In this document: positions 35,056 through 43,371 of the stretch, piece by piece
Position numbering within the stretch: position 1 is the stretch's first letter
Layout of the letters: every line of letters begins with the position of its first letter
Origin: SB11 sp965249955
GTDB taxonomy: Bacteria > Bacteroidota > Bacteroidia > UBA8524
DNA length: 64,000 nucleotides
NCBI GenBank assembly: GCA_965249955.1
Contig: OZ252261.1
Coordinates: 2,294,001-2,358,000, forward strand
Direction: 5' to 3'
Made by a program: the position numbers and the translations under genes
Notes under the pieces: model-generated
What the model saw: the letters and a program-made list of their open reading frames with translations, nothing else
Told to the model about the DNA's origin: nothing
The model's database searches: none

Positions 35056-35319
35056 ATGACAAATAAAGTGGCTAAAAAAAATGTGTCAATAGGCAAAGAG
35101 GGCAAAAGTAGCTCTGCGCCGCGCGAGTTTGCCTTTGGTAAAGAAAACTATATAATAATGTTGGCGGGTATAGCTGTTATTACATTAGGTTTTATACTAA
35201 TGTACGGCCCTGCCGATGGCGACATCTTTTCGTTCCGTCGCATCACCCTTGCTCCAATTATTGTATTGGTGGGTTTTGTAATAGAACTGTTTGCCATATT
35301 TAAACGCCCCAAAGACTAA
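35056..35319 (+). CDS. DUF3098 family small membrane protein
   Basis: An 87-residue protein with two transmembrane helices and the motif FGKENYIIMLAGIAVITLGF, the DUF3098 signature found in Bacteroidota next to ftsX and uppP. Function is unknown, but position suggests an envelope role. It lies 19 bases after ftsX and 3 before uppP. Confidence 0.88.
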   Translation: MTNKVAKKNVSIGKEGKSSSAPREFAFGKENYIIMLAGIAVITLGFILMYGPADGDIFSFRRITLAPIIVLVGFVIELFAIFKRPKD

Positions 35320-35322
35320 GGG

Positions 35323-36120
35323 ATGGATTATATACAGGCGTTTATCCTTGCTGTAATAGAGGGTATCACCGAGTTTTTGCCCATTTCGTCAACTGGGCAC
35401 ATGATTATTGCATCATCTATAATGGGCATTGCCCAAGATGATTTTGTGAAATTATTTACCGTAGGCATTCAGTTTGGGGCCATACTATCAGTAGTAGCAC
35501 TTTACTTCAAACGCTTTTTTCAATCAAAAGATTTTTACTTCAAGCTATTTGTAGCTTTTATACCCGCTGCGGTTTTTGGCTTGCTGCTAAGTGATTTAAT
35601 AGATCAATTATTAGAGAATGTTATAGTAGTAGCCGTAATGCTATTGTTGGGCGGTATTTTCTTTTTGTTTGTAGATAAGATATTTAAAGATAGCGAAGAA
35701 GCCCCCGATAAGCCAATTAGTTATATTAATTCACTAATCATAGGCTGTTTCCAAGTAATAGCTATGGTACCCGGTGTATCACGTTCAGCGGCTACCATTA
35801 TAGGTGGTTTGCAGCAAAAGCTAAACAAAAAGCAAGCAGCCGAGTTTTCATTTTTTTTGGCAGTGCCTACCATGTTTGCAGCTACCTGCAAAACCCTGCT
35901 CGACCATTATAAAGAAGGTACTTTGGTGCTTGATAGTCACCATATCACAATGTTTGCTTTTGGCAATGTAGTAGCTTTTATAGTAGCTGCATTAGCTATT
36001 CGTTCATTTATAAGCTACCTTACTAAGCACGGCTTTAAAGTGTTTGGCTACTACCGCATAATAGTTGGGGCAGCCATACTTATATTGTACTTTTTAGGCA
36101 TTGAGCTTAGTATTGTTTAA
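35323..36120 (+). CDS. uppP: Undecaprenyl-diphosphatase (BacA type)
   Basis: A 265-residue polytopic protein with both family signatures: ILAVIEGITEFLPISSTGHMI and VPGVSRSAATIIGGL. It dephosphorylates undecaprenyl diphosphate to recycle the lipid carrier for cell-wall synthesis. It lies tightly between DUF3098 and truB. Confidence 0.96.
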   Translation: MDYIQAFILAVIEGITEFLPISSTGHMIIASSIMGIAQDDFVKLFTVGIQFGAILSVVALYFKRFFQSKDFYFKLFVAFIPAAVFGLLLSDLIDQLLENVIVVAVMLLLGGIFFLFVDKIFKDSEEAPDKPISYINSLIIGCFQVIAMVPGVSRSAATIIGGLQQKLNKKQAAEFSFFLAVPTMFAATCKTLLDHYKEGTLVLDSHHITMFAFGNVVAFIVAALAIRSFISYLTKHGFKVFGYYRIIVGAAILILYFLGIELSIV

Positions 36121-36129
36121 ATTTCACTG

Positions 36130-36849
36130 TTGAACAAAAAACAAGAACTTCCTATACATCCTCTCACCCAAGAATTTAACGAGGGTAAGGTATTGCTTAT
36201 AAACAAACCTTTGCGTTGGACATCGTTTGATGTGGTGAACAAACTGCGCTATGCCACACGAGCCAAAAAGGTTGGTCATGCAGGTACTTTAGATCCTTTG
36301 GCAACTGGTTTGGTGATATTGTGCACAGGCAAGTTTACGAAACGTATTGACGAGTTTCAGGCGCAAGAAAAGGAGTATACAGGTACTATAACTTTAGGTG
36401 CTACTCGCCCATCGTACGATATGGAAACGGAGATAGACCAAGAATATTCTACCGAACATATTACCGATGATTTAATACGAGCAACTACGGCTCAATTTAC
36501 AGGGCTGATAGAGCAAATTCCGCCTTCTTATTCTGCTATAAAAGTTGATGGACAACGCTCTTACAAAGCCGCCCGTGAGGGAAAGCCCATTGAACTGAAA
36601 AGCCGCCAAGTAGAAATTACCGAATTTGAAATAACAGGCATAGAAATGCCCCACGTACACTTTCGTGTAGTGTGCAGCAAAGGCACATACATACGCACCT
36701 TGGCTTACGATTTTGGCCGTGCACTAAATAGCGGAGCATACCTAAGTGCCCTATGCCGCACCCGCATAGGTGAATTTCTTTTAAAAGATGCCGAAGAAGT
36801 AGCCGACTTTGTAGAGAAGGTGAAGGAGATAAGAAACCCGCAAGAGTAG
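36130..36849 (+). CDS. truB: tRNA pseudouridine(55) synthase TruB
   Basis: A 239-residue enzyme that makes pseudouridine 55 in the tRNA T loop. The catalytic Asp is in HAGTLDPLATGLV; further motifs are IPPSYSAIKVDGQRSYKAAR and YIRTLAYDFG. The only suitable initiation codon is TTG at 36130; the next in-frame ATG would cut the KPLRWTSFDVVN motif. It lies 9 bases after uppP. Confidence 0.94.
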   Translation: MNKKQELPIHPLTQEFNEGKVLLINKPLRWTSFDVVNKLRYATRAKKVGHAGTLDPLATGLVILCTGKFTKRIDEFQAQEKEYTGTITLGATRPSYDMETEIDQEYSTEHITDDLIRATTAQFTGLIEQIPPSYSAIKVDGQRSYKAAREGKPIELKSRQVEITEFEITGIEMPHVHFRVVCSKGTYIRTLAYDFGRALNSGAYLSALCRTRIGEFLLKDAEEVADFVEKVKEIRNPQE

Positions 36850-36959
36850 TTTCAACGATGGCTCGAGCGTCCGCTCGTGCCTATAAAAGGGAAGCTTCCG
36901 CTTTCAAGTTATTTCGAACAGCATTTTCTCAAGTATATTTAGATAAATAAGCTTATGCT

Positions 36960-37008
36960 AGCTCGAACGTCCCACTCGTGCTGATAATAATAGAGCGCTC
37001 GCTCGTTT
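36960..37008. repeat. Second REP-like composite palindrome upstream of the RAYT gene
   Basis: A decayed copy of the same two-hairpin layout (AGCTCGAACGTCCCACTCGT... then 9 bases then AGAGCGCTCGCTCG) in the same orientation as the left end. The left side of the RAYT gene therefore carries two tandem units. Confidence 0.6.
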
Positions 37009-37057
37009 GGATCATTTACCAAATAATCTGCATTAGTATATATTCTTTTACCTACAA

Positions 37058-37612
37058 ATGAGCAGAAAATATAAAGTAAGGGATAATACAAAATTGCATT
37101 TCGTAACCTTTGCCACTGTGTATTGGCTAGATATTTTCACCCGTACAGAATATAAAAATTTACTTATCGATAGCTTGCGCCATTGCCAAAAACATAAAGG
37201 CTTAGCTATTTATGCTTGGTGTATAATGACCAATCATGTACACCTAATTATAGGTACTGAAAGCAGTTTACCACTGCACGGAATAATAAGAGATTTTAAA
37301 GCGTTTACCTCACGAATACTGAGGGAAGCTATTGAGAAAAATCCACAAGAAAGCAGAAAGAAGTGGTTGCAGTGGATAATGACTAATGCTGGTAAGCGTA
37401 ATAGCAACAATAATAGTTGGCAATTGTGGCAGCAAGATTACCACCCTATCGAGTTGTTTACTTATCCTGTTATCAAACAAAAATTAGAATATATACACCA
37501 AAATCCTGTTGAAGCAGGCTTTGTTTTTCAGCCTGAGGATTGGCTGTATAGCAGTGCGGGAGATTATGCAGGGCATAAAGGTTTTTTAGATGTTGTATTG
37601 ATAGATGAGTAA
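37058..37612 (+). CDS. REP-associated tyrosine transposase (Y1/HUH family)
   Basis: A 184-residue member of the IS200-like Y1 transposase superfamily, RAYT branch. The HUH metal motif is NHVHLI at residues 59-64 and the likely catalytic tyrosine is Tyr145 in KLEYIHQNPVEAGFV. RAYTs nick and join REP palindromes as single-stranded DNA and are usually domesticated and single-copy. The gene is intact and is flanked by its presumed palindromic substrates on both sides. Confidence 0.9.
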   Translation: MSRKYKVRDNTKLHFVTFATVYWLDIFTRTEYKNLLIDSLRHCQKHKGLAIYAWCIMTNHVHLIIGTESSLPLHGIIRDFKAFTSRILREAIEKNPQESRKKWLQWIMTNAGKRNSNNNSWQLWQQDYHPIELFTYPVIKQKLEYIHQNPVEAGFVFQPEDWLYSSAGDYAGHKGFLDVVLIDE

Positions 37613-37683
37613 TTTGTTGAAGCGGACGCTTCTATATTTTGGGCACGAGCGGACGCTCGAGCCAGCAATTGCTGAGTATTAAA

Positions 37684-37785
37684 TAACGTGAACGGGATAA
37701 GAAACGCCATTTACAGCGGTTTAAAACCCACTGCTGTAATTTTGATAGAATAGGTTTTTAACCCTATTTAAAAAAACATTAACAT
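37684..37785. repeat. Dispersed repeat, long copy (partner at 40601)
   Basis: Shares TAACGTGA..., GAAAC.CCATTTAC, a GGTTT core and ...CCCTATTT.....AAACATTAA with 40601-40668. This copy has about 35 extra bases in the middle. Further right, 37861-37878 is a palindrome GTCGGGTT-TT-AACCCGAC. The rest of the 37613-37917 gap shows nothing recognisable. Confidence 0.5.
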
Positions 37786-37917
37786 ACTCATAAGCAAAGT
37801 GTTCTACAATCTATTTATGTTGAACTTACGTTAAATATTTATCCGTTAAGTATGAATAGCGTCGGGTTTTAACCCGACAAATAATTCAAATACAAACCAC
37901 TTTCACTATTTTGCAGT

Positions 37918-38487
37918 ATGCATCGCTGCCAATGGACAAATAACGACCCTTTGATGAACGACTATCACGACCACGAGTGGGGCGTTCCCGTTCATAACGA
38001 TAACAAACATTTTGAGTTTTTAGTACTTGATGCCTTTCAGGCGGGGCTAAGCTGGCGCACAGTATTGTACAAACGCGAAAACTTTCGCAATGCTTTTGAT
38101 GGGTTCGACCCTAAAAAAATAGCCTTGTATAACGAAGAAGATACCGCTCGTTTACTGGCCGATGCAGGTATTATTCGTAACAAACAAAAAATAGCGGCTA
38201 CCATTGGTAATGCGCAACATTTTTTGCGCATACAGCAACAATACGGCAGCTTTGATGCCTATATATGGCAATTTACAGGCAATACCACTATACAAAACAG
38301 TTGGGAGAGTAGAAATGATGTGCCCGCCCGCACTGCTGAAAGTGATACTATGAGTGCAGCCTTGCAAAAAGAAGGCTTTAAATTTGTGGGCAGTACCATC
38401 TGCTATGCCTATATGCAAGCCGCAGGAATGATAAACGACCATAGTATTGATTGTTTCCGTTACCATCAACTCAACAATATGCCTTAA
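37918..38487 (+). CDS. tag: DNA-3-methyladenine glycosylase I
   Basis: A 189-residue base-excision enzyme removing 3-methyladenine. Family features are CQWTNNDPLMNDYHDHEWGVP at the N-terminus, FQAGLSWRTVLYKRENFR and the C-terminal FKFVGSTICYAYMQAAGMINDH. The N-terminal Cys and C-terminal His residues fit the Tag zinc site. It is inserted between truB and ribF. Its stop codon overlaps the ribF -7 box. Confidence 0.93.
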   Translation: MHRCQWTNNDPLMNDYHDHEWGVPVHNDNKHFEFLVLDAFQAGLSWRTVLYKRENFRNAFDGFDPKKIALYNEEDTARLLADAGIIRNKQKIAATIGNAQHFLRIQQQYGSFDAYIWQFTGNTTIQNSWESRNDVPARTAESDTMSAALQKEGFKFVGSTICYAYMQAAGMINDHSIDCFRYHQLNNMP

Positions 38488-38492
38488 ATTTG
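38485..38492 (+). promoter_or_regulatory. Candidate -7 box of ribF
   Basis: TAAATTTG begins with the tag stop codon and lies 27 bases before the ribF ATG at 38519. It supports that start over the long open frame from 38447. Confidence 0.5.
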
Positions 38493-38518
38493 CAGTACAT
38501 TTCTGCACATTCTACTTA

Positions 38519-39469
38519 ATGAAAGTATATAAAAGCCTTGATGAATTTTCACCATTGCCCAATGCGGTGGTTACACAAGGTACGTTTGATGGGGTACATA
38601 TAGGTCACCAAAAAATTATAGAACGATTGGGCAATATAGCTGCCCAAAAGCAAGGCGAAACCGTATTGCTTACTTTTTTTCCGCACCCACGTATGGTGCT
38701 TCAGCCTGACGATAACCAACTACGGCTGCTACACACCGAGGACGAAAAAATTGAACATTTGGCCAAAGCAGGTATTGACCATTTGCTGATAATACCCTTT
38801 ACCAAAGAATTTTCGCGCCAAACCTCGTTGCAATTTGTACGCGATATATTGGTGCAAAAAGTTGGTGTTAAAACCCTTGTAATAGGTTACGACCATCGCT
38901 TTGGGAAAAACCGCGAGGGTAGCATGGACGATTTGCGTCAGTTTGGAAGTGAGTTTAAATTTGAGGTAGAAGAAATTTCGCCACAAGATATTGATGATAT
39001 TACTGTAAGTTCCACCAAAATTCGCAGTGCACTTACTCACGGCGATGTAAACACAGCTACTCGGTATTTAGGTTATGATTATCCTGTTAGTGGCAAGGTA
39101 GTTGCAGGAAATAGCCTTGGTAAAAAAATAGGTTTTCCCACCGCTAATATTTTAGTTGGGCAAACGTATAAGCTAATACCCGGTGATGGCGTTTATGCTA
39201 TAAAGGCAAGTGTGCAGGGGCAAACTTATGGAGGCATGGCCAATATTGGCCACCAACCTACGTTTGATAACAGAAGCCACGCTTTTGAAGTAAATATTTT
39301 TGGTTTCAACAAAGATATTTATGGTGAGAATGTAAAAGTTGAGTTTGTGTCGCGTATACGCAGTGAAATGAAGTTTGACGGGGTGGATAGCCTAATGGCT
39401 CAGTTGCAAAACGATAAAGCAACGGCCTTAAATATTTTGAATACGAATGAGAGCAGGAAACTGGTATAA
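38519..39469 (+). CDS. ribF: Bifunctional riboflavin kinase / FMN adenylyltransferase
   Basis: A 316-residue enzyme making FMN and FAD. The N-terminal adenylyltransferase half has VTQGTFDGVHIGHQKII (HxGH) and VIGYDHRFGKNREG; the C-terminal kinase half (from about 185) has GNSLGKKIGFPTANI and GGMANIGHQPTF. Its 3' end overlaps the M23 gene by 23 bases. Confidence 0.95.
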   Translation: MKVYKSLDEFSPLPNAVVTQGTFDGVHIGHQKIIERLGNIAAQKQGETVLLTFFPHPRMVLQPDDNQLRLLHTEDEKIEHLAKAGIDHLLIIPFTKEFSRQTSLQFVRDILVQKVGVKTLVIGYDHRFGKNREGSMDDLRQFGSEFKFEVEEISPQDIDDITVSSTKIRSALTHGDVNTATRYLGYDYPVSGKVVAGNSLGKKIGFPTANILVGQTYKLIPGDGVYAIKASVQGQTYGGMANIGHQPTFDNRSHAFEVNIFGFNKDIYGENVKVEFVSRIRSEMKFDGVDSLMAQLQNDKATALNILNTNESRKLV

Positions 39470-40448
39470 ACTATTTTTAAGTTTTTTGATAATAGCCTTT
39501 GCAGGGCTGGCAAATCCCCTGTGGGCACAAGTGAAGAAAGGGGAGAAACCCAAGCCTAAACAAGAAAAAGCCGATGAGCACGAGGAGGAAAGTGACGAAG
39601 AGGATGAGGTAGGTGATGAAGTAGAGCCTGATTCTACTTTTGATGATTACCTAAGTACCATAGGTTACTATTTCGACACTTCTCTTATACCTGCACAGAA
39701 CCTATACCCTGTGTGGGATACCAAACGCATACACGTATACGAGCAAGATATAAACTTGATAAACGATACTACCATGATAGTATTGCAAGACGGTAACGAC
39801 TGTTATTTTCATCCGCCTTGCTTTGGGTATATTACCTCAAGCTTTGGGTATAGAAAAATGCGCCGCCGCAGAGGACGTATGCACTTTGGTACTGATGTGA
39901 AACTATACACGGGCGATCCTGTATACTCAGCTTTTGACGGTATAGTGCGTATAGCCCAGTACAGCAGTAGCTATGGCTATGTGGTGGTGGTGCGCCATTA
40001 TAATGGGTTAGAGACCATATATGCACATTTTAGCAAACTACTTACAAAATCAGGTATGACGGTGCGTGCAGGGGACCCTATTGGTTTGGGAGGAAATACT
40101 GGTCGTTCATACGGTAGCCATTTACACTTTGAAGTTCGTTTTAAGGGTATGCCCTTTGATGCTACCAAAATTATAGATTTTGAGAAAGGTGGTTTGGTAA
40201 ATGACACCATTTATATAGATAAAAACTATTTCGACCATTTAAAGCATACCAAGTATAGTAAAGGAAGCTCTAAAAGTAAAAAAGGTTCATCTTCAACAAA
40301 AGGAGCAAAATACTATACAGTTCGTCGTGGTGATACCCTATCGGGTATAGCGGTTAAAAACGGCACTACAATTACACGTCTTTGCCAGCTAAATGGCTTA
40401 AGACGAAACTCTATTATCCGCACAGGCCAAAGGCTTCGTTTAAAATAA
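39447..40448 (+). CDS. Secreted M23 peptidase with C-terminal LysM
   Basis: A 333-residue protein with a signal peptide (...ANPLWAQ), a highly acidic linker (residues 40-65), an M23 domain with zinc ligands in MHFGTD and HLHFEVRF (about residues 145-245), a Lys/Ser-rich linker and a LysM domain (YYTVRRGDTLSGIAVKNGTT, 288-333). It probably cuts peptidoglycan cross-bridges. The start lies inside ribF. Confidence 0.92.
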   Translation: MRAGNWYKLFLSFLIIAFAGLANPLWAQVKKGEKPKPKQEKADEHEEESDEEDEVGDEVEPDSTFDDYLSTIGYYFDTSLIPAQNLYPVWDTKRIHVYEQDINLINDTTMIVLQDGNDCYFHPPCFGYITSSFGYRKMRRRRGRMHFGTDVKLYTGDPVYSAFDGIVRIAQYSSSYGYVVVVRHYNGLETIYAHFSKLLTKSGMTVRAGDPIGLGGNTGRSYGSHLHFEVRFKGMPFDATKIIDFEKGGLVNDTIYIDKNYFDHLKHTKYSKGSSKSKKGSSSTKGAKYYTVRRGDTLSGIAVKNGTTITRLCQLNGLRRNSIIRTGQRLRLK

Positions 40449-40600
40449 GAAACCTCTAATTATAACTTCTAAAGTACGGGGTTAATTATATTTCCGGTTC
40501 TTGTAATTAAAGCAATAAGTTATTGGTAGCAATATGTGTTGCGCATAAACATAGTTAAGCTAGCTTACGACAGGTTAAAGGCAGACTATTTAACTAATTT

Positions 40601-40668
40601 TAACGTGAGCTAGGGATATGAAACTCCATTTACTGTGGTTTTACCCCTATTTGTAAAAACATTAATAT
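40601..40668. repeat. Dispersed repeat, short copy (partner at 37684)
   Basis: TAACGTGAGCTAGGGATATG... through AAACATTAATAT matches 37684-37785 apart from a central deletion. The rest of the 40449-40821 gap shows only the subtilisin-gene terminator. Confidence 0.5.
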
Positions 40669-40761
40669 TCTTACGCATTATATATTCTATTAAACTCATG
40701 CTAATTTTATTAGAATGTATTTCTACCTTCTAATAAAAAGAGTTTAAAACTTTTGTTAAAC

Positions 40762-40788
40762 AAAAAGGGCTGCCTTTGCAGGCAACCC
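40762..40788 (-). terminator. Terminator of the subtilisin-like protease gene
   Basis: On the minus strand GGGTTGCCT-GCAA-AGGCAGCCC forms a 9-bp stem (one G-U pair) with a GCAA tetraloop, followed by TTTTTG. It lies 34 bases past the stop. Confidence 0.8.
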
Positions 40789-40821
40789 TCTTAGAAAAAT
40801 ATAATAATCAAAATTTAACGT

Positions 40822-42399
40822 TTACTTCTTTTTGCCTTTTGTTTTCATGGCAAGCTCAACAGCTTTGTAGGCATTTACTACACCACCACTAACACAAAGG
40901 TCTTTCATTTTCACTTCTTTATCAGTACCGGGCATAGTTACTTTCATAGTAACAGGTGTGGCCGATTTCATTATAATATCTTTTACTTGCTCTGCAGTAA
41001 GTGTAGGAAAATATGAACGAATAAGTGCACACACACCTGCAGTTACAGGCGAAGCCATACTTGTACCGTTAAATGCTGCGTATTTATCATCGGGTATAGT
41101 AGACTCAATTTGTACACCCGGCGAAAAAACATCTACATTTTTTTTACCGTAGTTACTAAACTCAGCAGTTAGTCCTGCATCATTTGTCCAGCTGCAAGCA
41201 CCAATTTCAAGCCAGTTTTTGGCTTTTCCTCCCTTATCAAAAGCATCCGTAGGGAAATTATTTTCTATATCAGTATTTTTTGCATCGTTTCCTGCTGCGT
41301 GCACTAACAATACATCTTTGCTGGCTGCATATTTTATAGCTTCATCAACAACTTCTTTGTTTGATGTAAATGCTTTGCCAAAACTCATATTAACTATGGT
41401 AGCACCATTATCAACAGCATAGCGTATACCGTTGGCAACATCTTTATCGCGCTCGTCACCATTAGGTACTACACGTATCACCATTATCTTTACATTATCG
41501 GCAACACCTTTAATGCCAATATCATTATTACGCATAGCGGCAATAATACCTGCTACGTGTGTTCCGTGGTCGCCATTAGGGCCACGGTAATCGTTGTTAC
41601 CATAAAAACGTTCAGTAGCATCTTGGTAGTTATCACCTACAACACTACGTGCATTGTGCGTTGTATTAAAGCTAACATCAATATTTTCTTTAAAATGATC
41701 AATAGCACCTGCTAACTGTTCTTTAATATCATCCACAGTCATACCAAAACCTACAAACCTAATCATGTTTAGTAGGGCAAACTTTTCGTCAAAGTCTTTA
41801 GGTTGGTATTTCTTTAAGTTTTCAGCATTTATTTCTTTACCGTCCATTGCCTCAACAATATTGTCAATAGCAGTAACTAGCTTGGTATATCTAAAATAGT
41901 TGCTGGCTGCCTCGTAGTATTTTTCTAAAAAGGCAGGTTTAACTTCATTAATATAGTGCTCGTATTCTTTTTTTTCAGCCTTTTTCAGTGTATCAGGGTT
42001 AGCACCATCATATTTTGCTGAAAACTGGGCATATAAGCGAGTAACCTCGTAGGTATCATCTTTTACATTGCCTTCGCTACCACCAATAAAATTCCAACCG
42101 TGTATATCATCTACATAGCCATTTTTATCATCATCAACACCATTTCCGGGTATTTCTTTGGCATTAATCCAAATCACATCCTTCAAATCTTCGTGCTTGT
42201 AGTCAATACCATCATCAATTACGGCTACAATTACCGTTTTCGATTCACGGCCTTTCAGCAAATCGTATGCACGTTCTGTACTTACACCAAAAATAGAGTC
42301 TTTCTCAAGGTCAAGGTTAAACCAGTTTTTAGGCTGGGCGTATGATGCTGCGCACACAAAAGCTAAAAGCAGCGTTAATACATAGTGTTTCCTGTTCAT
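40822..42399 (-). CDS. Secreted subtilisin-like serine protease (S8)
   Basis: A 525-residue protein with a signal peptide (MNRKHYVLTLLLAFVCAASYAQ). The catalytic triad is visible: Asp in VAVIDDGIDYKHED (about 62), His in GDHGTHVAGIIAAM (about 290) and Ser in NGTSMASPVTAGVCAL (about 470). A helical insertion of about 150 residues separates Asp and His. It ends without a T9SS sorting domain, so it may stay in the periplasm. The start at 42399 is chosen because the signal peptide begins there. Confidence 0.92.
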   Translation of the reverse strand: MNRKHYVLTLLLAFVCAASYAQPKNWFNLDLEKDSIFGVSTERAYDLLKGRESKTVIVAVIDDGIDYKHEDLKDVIWINAKEIPGNGVDDDKNGYVDDIHGWNFIGGSEGNVKDDTYEVTRLYAQFSAKYDGANPDTLKKAEKKEYEHYINEVKPAFLEKYYEAASNYFRYTKLVTAIDNIVEAMDGKEINAENLKKYQPKDFDEKFALLNMIRFVGFGMTVDDIKEQLAGAIDHFKENIDVSFNTTHNARSVVGDNYQDATERFYGNNDYRGPNGDHGTHVAGIIAAMRNNDIGIKGVADNVKIMVIRVVPNGDERDKDVANGIRYAVDNGATIVNMSFGKAFTSNKEVVDEAIKYAASKDVLLVHAAGNDAKNTDIENNFPTDAFDKGGKAKNWLEIGACSWTNDAGLTAEFSNYGKKNVDVFSPGVQIESTIPDDKYAAFNGTSMASPVTAGVCALIRSYFPTLTAEQVKDIIMKSATPVTMKVTMPGTDKEVKMKDLCVSGGVVNAYKAVELAMKTKGKKK

Positions 42400-42506
42400 A
42401 TTCTTTCTTATGTAATAATTTGTCAAACAAAAGTAGTTGTGCATAGTATTATGCGTGTATTTTTTTGATAAAAACGTGGTTTTAACAGACAACCAACAAA
42501 AGTATG

Positions 42507-43253
42507 CTAAACAAAAGGGTATAAAATAATGCGCGATGGGCTTGCATCACTATCAAAAGCACCAACTAATATATTAAGCACATATTGCCCGTTGTTTACA
42601 CTTTCGGGGGCATAAATAAGTTCAGTAATAGTGCTATTAAGTCTAGTATTTTCAGGGTAATTCCAAAAAGCGTGGTGCGCCGCCAATTCGCCACCATCTT
42701 CCTCACGGTCAACCGAAGGAGTGTCAATCAGCAAATGCTCTACACCGTTTTCGCGTAGCCATTGGGCAGCTTCTTTACTTATATAAGTGGGGTTAGTGCC
42801 ACTGTATCGTTTAGTAATTTTATTTTCAGTATTGGGTAAGGTGCGAATAAGCAATGCAGGATGATTGGCTTTTTTTGCATCTTCCACCTGTTTTTGCGTA
42901 ATAATCCTATCGCCGTTTGGGGCAGTTTCTGGCGTTATACTTATCAATTCAGCCAAAAATAAAAACTCTTTTAGGCAGTGGTGCAGCGCAATACGTTCGC
43001 GGCTAATATGCCCCACGCATTCGGTATGTGTGCCATTGCCGTGTGCATTAAACTTAATGTCCTCACAGTTACAGCCGCCACCTTGTTGCACTGAGCCTAC
43101 AAAACCACCCGCATTAAACGGAGCTATTTCTGCATCGGGTATATAATAAGCATTTACCGTGTTGGGACCTTGCTGCACTGGCAAAGTAAGCTCAATGCCC
43201 TTTTGGCTGTCAAAACTTATTTTCTTACCGTTAAGTGTGGTTTCTAAAATCAT
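42507..43253 (-). CDS. Cyclase / kynurenine formamidase family protein
   Basis: A 248-residue protein of the PF04199 cyclase superfamily. The metal motif HGNGTHTECVGHI (HxxGTHxE) is at about residues 71-83, and ALLIRTLPN and HLLIDTPSVDREEDGG follow. Members hydrolyse N-formylkynurenine or act on polyketides, so the substrate is uncertain. It is monocistronic and divergent from the histidine kinase. Confidence 0.85.
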   Translation of the reverse strand: MILETTLNGKKISFDSQKGIELTLPVQQGPNTVNAYYIPDAEIAPFNAGGFVGSVQQGGGCNCEDIKFNAHGNGTHTECVGHISRERIALHHCLKEFLFLAELISITPETAPNGDRIITQKQVEDAKKANHPALLIRTLPNTENKITKRYSGTNPTYISKEAAQWLRENGVEHLLIDTPSVDREEDGGELAAHHAFWNYPENTRLNSTITELIYAPESVNNGQYVLNILVGAFDSDASPSRIILYPFV

Positions 43254-43339
43254 ATTGCTATGGCAAATAAAAGCTAATCAAACAAAAAAACAGCAAACAG
43301 AATGAAACATTGCCTCGCAATGCCTCGTTAAAAAAGGGT

Positions 43340-43347
43340 TAATTTTG
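43340..43347 (+). promoter_or_regulatory. Candidate -7 box of the histidine kinase gene
   Basis: TAATTTTG overlaps the first possible start (TTG 43345), which makes the GTG at 43372 the more likely initiation codon. Confidence 0.45.
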
Positions 43348-43371
43348 TACAATAATATAATTGAGTACGTT

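Larger units (their letters stand above)
36860..37663 (+). mobile_element. REP-associated transposase unit with inverted palindromic ends
   Basis: A RAYT gene is bracketed by one 22-bp GGC-ended hairpin in exactly inverted orientation. Left, 36860-36881, begins GGCTCGAGCGTCCGCTCG. Right, 37642-37663, begins GGCACGAGCGGACGCTCG. Each is followed inward, after about 9 bases, by a second small hairpin (36891-36905 decayed; 37619-37632 GAAGCG-GA-CGCTTC). The unit sits between truB and tag-ribF. Confidence 0.75.

Noticed and set aside
36860..37008. Possible CRISPR-like repeat cluster
   Set aside because: The palindromes are irregularly spaced, divergent and in two orientations, with no uniform spacers or cas genes. 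They fit REP units of the neighbouring RAYT.
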